Source of the DNA: Polyporus tsugae
Taxonomy: Eukaryota; Basidiomycota; Agaricomycetes; Polyporales; Polyporaceae
NCBI GenBank assembly: GCA_024305745.1
Contig: JAHRBS010000009.1
Span: 620,001 to 684,000, forward strand
Length of the DNA stretch: 64,000 nt
Direction of reading: 5' to 3'
Of the stretch, positions 1 to 11,684 are shown piece after piece (the first letter of the stretch is position 1; every line of letters starts with the position of its first letter). Both the position numbers and the translations under genes were made by a program. The notes under the pieces were generated by a model that was not told where the DNA came from, did no database searches, and was given only the letters and a program-made list of their open reading frames with translations.

Positions 1-57
1 TTCGTCCTCTTCTCTCCGCCCAAACTTCCTTCCCCAGCTAACGATGAGCGTGTCCAG

Positions 58-485
58 GTTCATCCCGGTCTCCGTCTGCTGGACGTGGCTCGGGAGCAAC
101 GTCGCGAGCGCCAACAAGCGCGCCGCCGCGCTCGGAGTCGTCTTCTCCCTCGGCAACATCGGCGGTACCGTCTCCGGGCAGATCTACCGCGCGGAGTGGG
201 CCCCGCGATACGTCCAAGGCCACGCGATCAATGTCGGTTGCTACGCCATCGCGCTCGTCGCGGGCGCCGCGCTCTGGTGGAGCTACAAGACGGACAACGA
301 GAGCCGCGACCGCGCGGCGAACGAGACGGTGAAGAGGTCGATGCAGCACGACCTGTTGGGGGAGGACTTGGGTGATCTCGGTGACCGGTGCGTCCCTCTT
401 ATCCTTGTTTGTTCTCGAAAAAAGTTGCGTTTGCTCATCGCTGGTTCGTCGATGCAGGCACCCGAGCTTCAGATATTACTTGTAA
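58..485 (+). CDS. MFS transporter, C-terminal end (partial at left edge)
   Basis: Last two exons of a major facilitator superfamily permease whose start lies outside the window. The first visible exon begins after an acceptor at 56-57, preceded by a CTAAC branch point at 38-42. It encodes the last transmembrane segments (VCWTWLGSNVA, then a GNIGGTVSGQIYRAEWAPRY loop) and a hydrophilic tail. An intron starts at 389 (GTGCGT) and ends at the CAG before 458. The short last exon gives HPSFRYYL and a TAA at 483-485. The loop sequence fits the anion:cation symporter (Dal5/allantoate permease-like) branch of fungal MFS proteins at the plasma membrane. The substrate cannot be told from this fragment. 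The family call is firm; the subfamily is inference. Confidence 0.8.
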
Positions 486-737
486 CGCGCGTTATGATTG
501 GTAGACGTGATGTAGATTCTCTATCCGAGGTATATGCTAGACGACTAGCTAGAGTCCATGACAAGACTGTGTACGTTACATTGTACTAACTTGCAACTAC
601 GCTGACTACGAAAAGCTGTGCACCCCAGATCCGATGCTAGTCACCAACCCAGCTGGTGAGTAGCGTCCATAAAATATCCGAGTCCGACATAGCTCGACAT
701 ATCCGTCCGTGACGGTATCCCGTGCGCGGGCCTCTCA
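486..737. other. Intergenic: 3' flank of the MFS gene
   Basis: No coding signal is visible. It holds the presumed 3' UTR of the MFS gene and the boundary to the fragment that follows. Confidence 0.4.
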
Positions 738-1200
738 TCATCCACCTAGGGTCGGAGTCAATGCATTGCGCATCAGCGATGGCCGTCGACCATGCCCCAT
801 ATGGTCCTCGTTCAGCGTCGAGACGGACGTCTGCGAATCGCCCAGCCGCACCATCCGCAGATCCTGCAGAGTCGTCTCCAGAATGATGATCTTGTCCTCC
901 CAATTCCCGTCGTGGTTCAGGCACTTCGCGTGCTGGACCACCTGCTCGAGCACGTCGACCAGCTTGTGCTCGAGCACGCCCGGATAGCGGCGCTCGAGCG
1001 ACGAGGTGTGGGGCGATGCGCGAGATGGGATAGAGCAGCAGCCGCGGCGGCACGTTCTTCCATCGGGAGGTCTCGAAGAACGCCTGGAGGTGGATGAGCG
1101 TGTCGCGGAGGCAGATGACGGGGTGGCAGCCGTCGAGGAAATGCTTGATATCTCCGTCCGTGCGCGCGGTGCTGACGAAGGCGTCCCATGGAATACAGTT
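738..1200 (-). pseudogene. Gene fragment with a frameshift, function unknown
   Basis: On the minus strand about 65 residues read openly from 1200 to about 1010 (NCIPWDAFVSTARTDG... to LLLYPISRIAPH). The protein-like reading then continues only in another frame (PHTSSLERRYPGVLEHK...) to a TGA just below 738. No GT-AG intron can be placed at the switch near 1000-1010, so it looks like a small indel. No upstream exon with a start could be assigned between 1200 and 1600. The family is not recognised. It might be the tail of one of the fast-evolving basidiomycete proteins nearby (a DUF6535 relic lies at 6.1-7.2 kb), but that is only a guess. A sequencing error in an intact gene is the main alternative. 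Confidence 0.4.
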
Positions 1201-2006
1201 ACTCGTGGCTTGAACGTACGTACCTTCGGTCTATTATCTTACATACAGTACTCATGTCCACCCTCGTCCCGTCTGGTGCATTGACGTATGCTACCATATC
1301 ATCGACAGGGCGAAGAGATCGTGCTCGCGCCTCTTGTCGACGTCTCTCTTGACGCCGTACGGGCGCTTGGAGCCAATGAGCTAGGGGCGTATGTTCAATT
1401 GTACTACTACCCGGGACGTGAAGTCCCCGAGGATCTCACGGAGCGGAAGAGACTGGTCCTCTTGGCCACTGGGAGGTCCCGCGAGTCGTATGCGATCGTT
1501 TGTCCCTATAGCACGCAGGTATATTCCTTCTTGAAGTTCGTCGGACGACTCCACTGGCATCGTACATGTATACAATTTCTGAAAACATACTACCTGAAGA
1601 CCAGAACTTCATGAGTTACAAGAAGAACAGAGCTTGACGACAATGAGCTCCGATTGGAACGATATTGTGCCTCGTCGACCGTCCCACTGCCGCCGTGACA
1701 TCGTGTCACAAGACCACCTCGGACTGGTTCCTTCACCTCTTGATACCGACTATTTATCTCGGGTTCCCCTTTCCTACGCCCCCAAGGACATCGACATCTA
1801 TCCGGAAGTCGCATTGCATGCACCCCCGATGCACCCACATCAACCAGTGATCCCACCTGCCGCGTCTATCGATGCGAAGACCGTCCATCGAGAACTTGAC
1901 GCAACTCGAGACTCGGACGGGTTTGAGGATAAAACAGAACGCGGCCGGGCCAGCGGATGCCGTTCCCCGAAAACTCAACATATATCTAGGGCTTATCTCT
2001 TCGCAC
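1201..2006. other. Region without an assignable gene
   Basis: Several short open frames occur on both strands (for example 1381-1575 minus and 1634-2539 plus). None shows a recognisable domain or coherent splicing. The plus-strand frame runs antisense into the MYND exon of the next gene. It probably contains decayed exons of the preceding fragment and the 3' UTR of the DUF4470-MYND gene. Confidence 0.35.
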
Positions 2007-5000
2007 TCAGTTCCCGCATCGCACCTTGTGAGTCTTCCAGTCGCTTTTCTGGCACGCTTGCGAGCAGTAAGCTGCTTTCCTGCACCGCGAACACCTCAGC
2101 AACTTCAGGTCCGCCGATTCTTGCTTCTTGCACCTGTCACATGACGCCACTGAAGTCGTCTCGTCGCCCTTCGACCCATGGATGGGCCCGGGAGCAGGCG
2201 CCGAAGACGCGGCTCGCACCTTTTGCATGTCGTCGATCTCTTCAAAATACGAGACCGGGAAGAGCGGCGACAGCGCGATCCGAGTGGCGAACGGCGCGAA
2301 CTTCTTCCACGCGCCGTCCTTCAGCATCCCGCCGACGTCCTTCCCTCTCCCGCAGCTGCACAGCGGGTCTCCCTCCATTGTCCGGAGCTCAAGAGGAATC
2401 CCGTCCCGTGCGACGTACTCGCAGTTCGCGCCGTGCGTCCACGTCGTGCGGCAGCGTTCGGCGAGCGCGGGCAACAGCTGCTTCCAGCCGCGCATGGTTT
2501 CCCCGGTCGGCACACGGACGTTTATCAACCCCCGCCTGAACAGGGCCCCCAACGACGGTGCAATGTGGGGTGCGATCGCCGGGGAGATAGGCAGGACGAA
2601 TGCGTCGCAGACCATGGCGTGGGACGAGAGGTCGTAGCGGACCTTGTCGACGAACAGGATCGTGTCAAGCGTCTTGCTGGCGTCGTCGTGCAGTGCGAAC
2701 TCCCGCGCGGGTCCGGTTCCCTGCGTCCCCGCCGAGCGCGTCATGATGTACTGGATGGTCCGTTTGATGTTTGCCAGGACATCGGGGTGCGCGGGGTCCA
2801 GTAGGGCGGCGCAGTTGCGCAGGGAGAGCTGGGAGCTGACGTGAATGTCATACCATTCTTTTTCTTTGAGTCGGGCGATGTCGACACTCTTTATGTTCAG
2901 GACTGGGAGCTTATCGAGAAAAACGCGATGAAAATTCCAGGGGAAGATGGATGCGTTCGGCGCGCGGACCACCGGGAATGGATTTAGTTTGAAGCCGTCA
3001 GGCTCCAGGAACGGGATGGCAACCGGGACAACCACCTGCACAGTGACAACGCTCATAAGTGTTCGGCTTGGAGCATCAAGTGAGGGTGCTGACTTACCTC
3101 TATGTAGGAAGACTTACGCGCAAGACGCACTTTACGCCGGCTGCCCGCGATCGGCACGGGGTAGGCCAGTGTCTGCATGCGGCCGCTGAGAACGACCTGA
3201 ATGGCGCACGGGGAGCATTGCGAGACAGTGGGCACGGCGCCCTCTGCGAAGGCAGCCTGGACCGTGGTGTTCGTGATCTCGAGCTTTGCTGTCAGAGACG
3301 CGACGTGCTTTCCCGCAGTGTCCAGATCCACACGCACGGGCTGCTGGCGTCCGATGGCTACGAGCGTATCAGCCGACTCCTGGGGTCGGACCGTGGTCTT
3401 TGGGGCAGGTGGCCTTGGCGGGAGTGGCTGCTCAGGGAGAAGGTGCACATAGTTTGTGTCCTCCAAGCGCGCACGGAATAAGCACAGCGATGGTAGAACC
3501 GGGGCGAGGACCATCGCCGTATTTGGATCGCCTCGTATTCCCAGCTCGACGAAGATGTCGCTAGCGGGTGCCACGATGAAGAGGATGTGGCTCGGAACGA
3601 CGAAACTGAAGACGAGGTCGGCGCCATTCTTGCGGCCGTTGGGGTCCTCCCGAAAGGATAGGTCTGGCTTGGCCACCGTTCCCGCGTCGACGAGCGTGCC
3701 ATAGGCCGCATCCACCGAACGGAAGCCGTGCGACTCCTGAGGCAGCTTGATGTAACAATACAGCCATGTAACCGGCAGCCCTGCAGCGGCTGCGACACTC
3801 TCCAACTTAGCGAACTCGGCTCGCGGGACCGCGAGGAAGACGCGTATAAGCGGAGGGATGCTTTGCCAGTGCGAGATTCGCCCAACTGTTGGTCTGAGCC
3901 CCTGGGGGATGCTGCTAGCTGGGGTGTGTAGTCCATGGTGTAGCAGCTGCGCGAGGAGCTCGACCTCGCCGATGTTTGAACGCCTATCCTTCGAGCGCAA
4001 GTCGAGGAAGGAGCGCGAGACATAGAACCACTGCTCTGTGGATATCGACAGGGAAGTGCGAATAAAGTCGAGGAAGAGGACGAAGGCCTCGCGCGAGGGA
4101 TACACTGCTACATATCGTCCCAACTCCCGTTTTAGGTCCTTAGGCTCCCGTTCCATTGTCTTTGCCAGCGTCCGCAGGTACATCGGATCGTCATATTTAA
4201 AAATCTCCAAGTAAATGTTGTGGAGTAACTTGACGAGCTGGGGAGAGTCGAAATATACGGCGGGGGCACGAGGGCCGCTGTCAGGGTATGCGGATGCGTC
4301 ACCACTGCTAGGTCGCCTCCAAGTGAACTTTTGGTGATGTATATCTTTGTCCTCGGAGCGGAGGAAAGTGCTGACGAGCTCGTGCGTGTTACACCTACTG
4401 GTGAACCCCGACAGTGCGTCCACAGGAGCGAGGTCCACCAGGATAGCCACGACAGACAGGCTGGCGAAGAGTATGGCTTCAAATTCGGTCCGCAGGTCGG
4501 GGGCAAAGAGCGAGATGAACTCCGTATACAGCACCGAACTCGGGGACTCCGTGAGGAGGGGGGTGGTAGCAAGGAAGATATTGAGTAGCCCCAGATAGTC
4601 GGCGACGTTCGAGGTGTCGATAACATCGAAGCGTGTAGGCGCCCCGAAGTTACTGTACTCCTCCCGGTTTAGCTCCAGCGTGCAAGTAGTCCACGGCGCC
4701 ACCCTGGGTGCCGCGAGTCCCTGGGCTTGGACACTAGTGTTCTCGCTGAAGTCCCGGAGAGCTCGGGCAACCGCGAGAGCATCACCGAGAAGAAAGCGTA
4801 CAGCAAGAGTGCCACCCTTCCCCGTGGTAGCGGCGGTTCTGAAGGCAGAGGTCCACTCGCGGAACTGGGATCTGGCGGATTCGACCAGGTCCGCGATGGT
4901 GAGAGTCTGGTTCGTGTTGCCGAAGAGGGGAGCGTGGTGGAAAGGGATGATCGGATTGGTGTTGAATTGCACGTCGAATCCTTCACCGGCACGAGAGTAG

Positions 5001-5825
5001 AAGAAGGTCGAGTTGGGGTGGGTAGCAGCCGCAAGGCTATTCTTGTCTGTCAATGTAGTTCCGGTTGCCCAGTAGCGTCGGTGCTGCTCGCTGAACGGGG
5101 AAAAGATGTTGGACTGTAAGAATAGGGGACCGGATGAGAGGGTAGGAATGAGATTTTCCTCAGGAGCGGTCGCGGCTGTTTTCTTAAGCTTGTCGTCCAT
5201 GACTGCTTGAAGTTCTCGGAGTCGATGCAGCTTCGATGGCTGGTAGAAGGCGGCGTAGAGCTCCCAATGACGCCGCAGCTCAGCAAAGGTGTGATCTGTG
5301 CCTATCTTGATAACAGCACTATACGACGACGACCGCCACACTTCGATGGAAGAGTACGTCGCGAGCTTCTGCGACTGCGATACAAGGGTTGAACGGGAGT
5401 CGACGTCGATGTACGTGTGGAAGAAGATGTTCCACATGGTCTGTGCCGGGACACCATCCATGATCATCGTCAATAAGAGGATATTTCTGGCTGTCGATGC
5501 ATGAGAATGTGGATAGCGAGGAAACTAAGACACGCGAACCTAAGATCCCCGGATCGTAATCGCAGCAAGTGAAGTTCAAGCTCCTGCGCACTGCAGCCGC
5601 AAGTCAAGCTCAGTAAAGATGCATATACTAACCCGCGATATTGAACGTACGACGGTTTGGGGCTTCACAAAACACCGTGTAGAGCACATTCCTCGGGTCG
5701 CCGCATGGGAGTAGAAGAATGCTGACGGGCCCTTCTAAAGGAACATCCCTAGTCAGACATACGGCGGGGGTGTTTCCGATGGGGTAGAAGTCATATAGCC
5801 CGGGGAAGTAGAGAGACGACGCCAT
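2007..5825 (-). CDS. DUF4470 and MYND zinc-finger protein
   Basis: A basidiomycete protein of 1221 residues with an N-terminal DUF4470 domain and a C-terminal MYND finger. Four exons splice in frame: 5825-5633, 5590-5540, 5490-3098 and 3035-2007. The N-terminus has the DUF4470 signature (FYPIGNTPAVCLT, ILLLPCGDPRNVLYT, then LNFTCCDYDPGILARN across the second and third exons). The last 45 residues are a MYND-type C-x2-C finger (CDRCKKQ, LLRCSRCRKAAYCSQAC, KSDWKTHKVRC). MYND fingers usually bind short proline-containing partner peptides. The role of this domain pairing is unknown, although expanded families of it are typical of Agaricomycetes. The start is the first ATG of the DUF4470 exon. All introns are 43-62 nt and phases match, so the gene looks intact. 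Confidence 0.88.
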
Positions 5826-6125
5826 TGAGAGTCAAGGGGGCCGCAGAAGGATGAACGACCGCCTACCGTAGCCAGCTCAAGTCTTTAAGTCTTAATACTT
5901 ATGCTGACTACCGACCGGAGTCCGAACCTTGAGTCTATTCAGATGCGGTGTCGGCAATTCCCGCAGAGCCAAGCGTCATGACGCCCAAGCCTGACTCTGA
6001 AGTTTGAACCTCACGATTAAATATTCAGGACAGAATCAACGCGCACAAGGAACTGAATGGGGTCGATGTGGGTATCCCTCAATGTCTTCGGTCATATGTT
6101 AACCTAACACAAGGCCCCTTCTCCA
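5826..6125. other. Intergenic, upstream of the DUF4470-MYND gene
   Basis: Holds the promoter side of the minus-strand DUF4470-MYND gene and the decayed downstream end of the DUF6535 relic. No further exon or clear TATA motif is seen. Confidence 0.35.
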
Positions 6126-7226
6126 AGGCGCACTTTCACCAATGGAAACCAGGAAGGCAGTGGAGGCAAACATGATGTTCAGCGCATTGCCAAAATTGTT
6201 TGTTGTCGCCGTTTGTTATATCAGGGGAGCGAGGAGCTGATTGGTGGTGTCGGCGGATGAATTTGAAATAGGGCTGTTTCCACCGAGCAACTTGTACGCT
6301 TCGATGTTGAACGCTGTTCAGGTGGCAGAAAACAGGTCCGCCTATTCGGATGTCAGCATTGAAGATAGATTTGACATTCAGTGACCATGAGTGATAGGTG
6401 GACGTAGGAGCGGCCATGGACTCGCGCTCAGATATCCCACCGCTCCCAGCTTACGCATGCAAGCGTGAAGGAAAGACTCACAAAGACGAGACAGTGCGTG
6501 TCAATCTCCTCCTTCCAGCTTTGAATATTTGCGTCATCGTGGTTCCTCAACGCTGCGGAACATTCCATCCATGCGTCAGTCGCTAGAGTTCGGCGAGTTG
6601 CCAGGGTATTCGCGATGGGAGAACCCGGTTCAACCTCCTATGTACCATCAAGAAGACGTAAGAAGTCCGTGGGGTAAACAGACTACGAGAACGAACACCC
6701 ACCTCCGCATTGACGATCCCATCTTTAAGTTTGCTACTATACTTCGGTAAGGGCTGTGGCTTGGCTAGGTTAACGGCGTATCGCGTTTCCAAACGTGCAA
6801 AGTAAACTCACCTCCATCTCACGTGACCGCCTGACATCCGCCTGCGAGGATCGTGCTGAACGCGCTCGCTGAACCTTGGCGCTATGCCTTCCGGGCTGCA
6901 TGGCTCCCTTGTCTGTAGGAAGGAGAGAAGGGAGAGTGGGTCAATCGATGGTGGGTCATGCTCTTTCGGCGCCTGCGGATGAAACGGAGCATCTGAATGA
7001 CCACCCGAGGTCAAAACATGGAAAGGGATTTGAACAACAGTCGATGCAGTGCGAAAACGGCGCTGAAGCCTACCCTTGTACCTCCTTGCCGTCTTCCCGT
7101 CAGGTACGCTGGGTAATGACCAGCTGTGGTCATCAAGACGGTGTCGAAACGTGCGTGGTATTGCTCTGCGCCAGCCATAGCAGGCACGTTCATCGACTGT
7201 AGTCCATCTGTGGAAATATCAGCCAT
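6126..7226 (-). pseudogene. DUF6535-domain membrane protein, pseudogene
   Basis: Relic of a DUF6535 gene, a basidiomycete-specific family with a conserved cytosolic tryptophan region followed by membrane helices. The exon 6637-6482 is intact in frame and carries the hallmark TDAWMECSAALRNHDD, then SWKEEIDTH. The next exon starts in phase at 6341 and reads ADLFSAT, a TGA (6320-6318), TAFNIEAYKLL, a TAA (6218-6216), then NALNIMFASTAFLVSIG. Both stops sit inside the hallmark membrane segment. Upstream exons can be guessed between 6720 and 7226 (a possible ATG at 7226). Nothing recognisable follows below 6126, so the C-terminal half is gone. The splice sites are still well formed, which suggests recent inactivation. 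Family assignment is from motif memory; the stops are seen directly. Confidence 0.75.
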
Positions 7227-7600
7227 GGAAGACGAGGGGGAGAAAGATACGCGCCGAGTGCTAGGCTGTTAGTCAAATACCAATACGGGGACTTGAATCA
7301 AGCATGACATATAGCAGGCAAGAAGTGGAATCGGCTACAAGTACGACTAACAGATACATCGCGAGGAATATGATAGTAAAGTGGCTCTCACCACCACTTA
7401 ACTATAGGTTATAGGTTGTAGGATAGGATATCTGACGAACTGGAACTGGAGGGGCTGTGGTTTGGCGTAGCTGATGTGGCGAAATGGCGGAGGGCGACCT
7501 TAAGGGTGTGGTGGAGGTTAGGTCTGGTACGGACGATAAGAGTACTCAAAATCTAAACGCAAAGCAAGTCGGCGATGTTTCGTGACGACTAACCTGCATT
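7227..7600. other. Intergenic between the DUF6535 relic and the DUF262 gene
   Basis: No coding feature recognised. It presumably contains the 3' UTR of the DUF262 gene. Confidence 0.35.
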
Positions 7601-10600
7601 CTAACGACCTCTCGGTCTGCTCAGGTAGCGATACCGGTCTCTCTCTAGGCTTCTTTCCCGGCGTCTCCGTTCCGCCTCAGGGAGTTTCCAATCCCTCACT
7701 GAGGGTTCCCTCCTTCGATCTCGACTCCTGTCGCGGTCGCGGTGAGCATACCGGTCCCTCGACGGCGTGCGGCTGCGGTCCCAGTCTCTATCCATGTCCC
7801 AGTCTCCATTGCTTGAGCGATCTCGAGAGCGCGCACGGGAGCAATCGGTCCTAGGTGGGACCGGCGATGTAGGTGGAGGCATGCGCGAAGCCTGAGCACT
7901 AGCGGATGAGATAGCAGTCGATTGGCGAGAGAGCGCTGCGCTGGAAGATTGACCAGCAGGCAGTACGCAAGCGGACAGCGCCGATATTGCCGGAGGGGCC
8001 GGAGGTGGTGGCACCACCGGCGAACCGATGGGAGTTGCCTGCGGACTATTCATGTTGAGGCGCAACAGTTGTTCGATTGCGCTGGTGTCGATGTCTCCCA
8101 ATTCAGGGTGAGGCTCGAGCGGGCCGTTGGCCGTGGTCGACGTAGGTTTGGCTGATCGAAGATGGCTTCGCGGAGTGCTAGCCGGCTTCATGGTAATGTA
8201 ATCGTGAGTACTGTAATTGGACACAAAGCTGCCGCTGGGGACACACCTGTGCCGTGTTCGTTGAACCATCAACAGCCCTGTTGACAAGTTGAACATTGAG
8301 TGAGCGCTATCTAGAAAGTTGGTCTCAACTGACATTGCATTATCATCCTGCGGACCTGCGCTGCCGAGGCTCGGATCGACTTCCATCTTCACAGTAGCGG
8401 ATGGTGTAGCTTTCGTGGCTTTCTTAGGAGCGCCTCCTATTCGAGACGCTTGAGGACTAGATCCGGTAGCGGTCGATACTGGCGAAAAGAGCGAGTCTGC
8501 GGCCGCTGACATTGATGTCATGGTTTTCCTAGTCGTGAGGGGTTTTGGCCCCAATGTCTGTGGGATAGAGCGGCGGGCGGATGCAGACGTATTGGGCAGG
8601 GAAGGAGGCAGCTGTCCATCTTGGGGTTGGGGAACCTTGGCAGACTTGTTGGAAGTCTTTGTCGCTGTCTTCAAGGTGGACGCCGTGGACGCCGCCTTCG
8701 TCGCTGCGGGTGCTGAAACCTTCCTGGCCCCGGCGGTCTTTGAGACAGTTGCTTTCGCGGCCGCACCGCGAGATGACGATGCCGGGAGATTTGGCGCGGA
8801 AGCTCTCCTTTTGGCTGGTACGGCCTCGTCGTCAGAGTCGGAATCGTCGCTGGTTGCTGCAACCTGCATTCGGCGCCGCTTACGTGCCGGCTTGGGCGCG
8901 GGCTCCGGCGACGAGGTCCTACTGCGGCCTACGGGGATTCCGGAACGCTTCGCGGACTTGATCGCAATGGCGGCGGGGGTGTCGCCTTTGTTATCGCTGG
9001 CGAGCTCTGAATCTTTGAACCCTCGCTTCAGAAAGTCAAACATGACTTTCACGACCTTGTTGTTCGCGCGGACATCGGAGAACTTCTTGCGGACATCCGC
9101 ACGCATTTGCCAGATGGCGTTCGAAAGCTGCGTGAGCGAATGCGTCTTCTTGTAGCGAGAGATAAGGACGCCCGTCATCGTGAATTCCACGGGTGAGACG
9201 CGAGATGGTTTCTTGAATGCGGTGTTATACCTCTTGTCCTTCACGAGCGCGATGAAGATCCTGAATGTCTCGAGGACGTCCGTACGCGTCTTTTGATCTA
9301 CCGGATCTGGGCTTGACAGCCATTTCTCGAGCTTGGGGGTAGTGGGGAACGATGTGCCCGAGTGACAAGTGAGGAGGCATAGAATTGTTGCGAGGCATTG
9401 GAAATCTCGTCCGCGATCATGCCCCCAGTCTAGATCTTCACCAAACCCGTCATCTCCAAGCACGATGGACTGTACTTCCCGAATCAAGGATGGCCAAGGT
9501 CCAGGAATCGCCTGCATGCGCTCTAGATGTGACGTAAGAAACGCACGTCAGACAGTTTAAACAAAAAGGTTGAGCGCACCGGCCACACTCAATGCGACAC
9601 CGAGTTGTACCCGCTAGAGAGACAATGAATAAGCTGTTTCTGGCATCCTACACATTTTCTTACCTGGAAAATCTCTCGCTCTTGATCATTAGTGAGACCG
9701 TCGTACTCGATGCATGTGACTTGCTTGTTGGCGAAAGTTAGTTGCATCGGCTTCGAGAGCAAGAATCGTTGTTCCGTGCCATCCTTCTTGAACCAGAACT
9801 TCCTACCATCGACGCTGTGTCCTCATCAGCCGGGTACGATAGAGGGAAGTCCGTAGTGTGCACGCACATATCCTTATCTGCAGCCAGCAGGTCAGTGGCA
9901 ATCTGGCGATCACACCTGATAGGACTTACGAGGAATCTGAACCAGTTTTGGATACATCATTGGAGTCAATATAGCACCGCACACAAACATGCCTACACAT
10001 ACTAGTCCGTCCATGAATCTGTATGACAACTAGATTAGACTCCGGATACGGTGCATGTGGGAATTTTATAGCGGGGAGGGACGTCGTTTCAGCCTATTGT
10101 GTTGGATACAGCCATCAGGATATGCAACAAGAGTTCGAGCATGATACACAACATGACATCCGAATAGGATTCCGTGCTGGGTACCGATGCTGCTTGTCTC
10201 GCATTCCCTGGACCGGACGGATCGCCTCCAGGGCCAGGATGAACGGGGTTCCGACTGCTCCGAGAGCTGAGGGTAGGGCGCGACCCAACAGTTCTTGTTG
10301 GAATTTCGAAGATCCTAAAGGATTGACTTCGTGGAGTCCAAAGCTTTGAGTATATGTTCGTATACTCCTAGGCGGGTTGGTTTCCCCTGTATACATAGGT
10401 ATATTCTGGATTGTGGTGGACATGGGAGAGGTCCTTGATAGCCATTGAAATCTGATCGAGAACATGTGCAAACGGTGCCGGAGATTGTAAGGGACCGGGG
10501 TTGAGGGTCGACACAGATACGCCGGAATCACCGTTACTGCAACGATGTATTGGCGAAACGTTATATGAAGCCAGTCATACGCTCGTGAAAGGCTGTGCGA

Positions 10601-11394
10601 CAAGGGCTGTGAGCACCTCCGCACCTTCACCCAGCGGGTGCGCTCGGTCACAGAGTGATGTCATTCACCTCCAGCACCATTACTTTCCTCTATCCTCCGG
10701 GCGTCTTTCGCTTCCCGGATTATAGGGGGAAGCTCGCAGCTGCATCGTTGGCCATGGAAGAGAAAACTCACAATTGAATCGAAGTCAGCCTCTGCTTCCC
10801 GTCGATGCAAGTACGAGTTTGGGTGCCATCGTCGTTCGTGGTGACAGCTGCGAAAGGTTCACCTTCAACGAGTTTCCACTCAGGTTATAACAACTACCTA
10901 CCGAAAATGACAGGGGGCATGTAGAAATTTCGTAGGATAGAATCAATCAGACCGGATTGCTTCGCTTCACCCCACACAATGTCTAGACAGCTGGGACTCA
11001 GGCGAGCACTTATTTAGACTTTGAAAGGCGCATATACGCACCTCTTTGATACTCTGGATCAAGGTCTATTGTACCGTCGATTATCTGATCTAAAAGGAGA
11101 TAACATGTCAACCCGCCACTCGACGACCATCTAAGCGACATTGGTAAACGCACCGTACAAGCTTCGCGTCGTGTAGGTCGTCGTCCGGTAAGGCTGCAAC
11201 GACCTTGTAACCTGCTAAATATACGAAGCATGTCAATGTGGTTCGCGCTTCGATGTGGTCAGGGGCGTCCGCTGATCGCAGCTCACTTTGTATTCAACTG
11301 GCGGTTTCTGTTTCTTCTTCTTACTAGGCGCGGGTTGATACTCGTCCTCAGAGTCAGAAAGTTCAGTGAGACTGGATTCCCAATCGGACAACAT
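7601..11394 (-). CDS. DUF262 (ParB/GmrS-like fold) protein with a basic Ser/Arg-rich tail
   Basis: An 836-residue protein. The exons sum to a multiple of three: 11394-11287, 11211-11154, 11089-11042, 10982-10902, 10847-10772, 10018-10003, 9936-9930, 9877-9868, 9814-9664, 9613-9580 and 9522-7601. The N-terminal half is a DUF262 domain: TTYTTRSLYDQI, then DGTIDLDPEYQR, VWGEAKQSGLIDSI, and the nucleotide-site-like motif CIDGKQRLTSI. Bacterial DUF262 proteins include type IV restriction subunits with a ParB-like NTPase fold. Fungal members have no assigned role. The remainder is low complexity (AAA, SSS, KRRR runs) and ends in an RS/RD-rich tail (RDRSRDRRREP), suggesting a nuclear, nucleic-acid-associated protein (inference). 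Exons 6, 7 and 8 are only 16, 7 and 10 nt, and a 753-nt intron precedes them. It is divergent from smc2. Confidence 0.87.
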
Positions 11395-11684
11395 TTAGCG
11401 AGGATGAGGGAGGTGAGTGGCTCTAGGGTAGCGGCGGTGGTACAGGTCAAAGGGGAACAAATATGAACGCGTCGACCGCGCGGGAGGATCAGATTCAATG
11501 TCGCACCGTCCAGGCTCGCACATGACTGACGCGGATTCAGTCGGAGCTGGAACCATGCGCGGAGAACGCTCGACGCGTCGCGACGCGCCACCAACGCGTC
11601 CCAGTCCGACACCATCCACTCCGTCCTTGACCCGCCTGCCATTCTCCCCTCCTCCGTCCTCGGCCTTCGGGAGACCAGGCCATC
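11395..11684. promoter_or_regulatory. Shared divergent promoter of the DUF262 gene and smc2, with three MCB-like boxes
   Basis: 290 bp separate the two start codons. ACGCGT, the core of the MluI cell-cycle box bound by MBF-type factors, occurs three times, at 11467-11472, 11573-11578 and 11594-11599. A near match lies at 11583-11588. The cluster fits S-phase control of a condensin gene and could also drive the DUF262 gene. The motifs are seen; the regulation is inferred. Confidence 0.55.

Noticed and set aside
1634..2539. 301-codon plus-strand frame
   Set aside because: Ser/Arg-rich; more than half of it is antisense to the MYND-bearing exon.
10115..10651. 178-codon minus-strand frame inside the long DUF262 intron
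   Set aside because: No domain; its inclusion would break the phase between exons 5 and 6, which joins correctly without it. It is bounded by the intron, so treated as non-coding.
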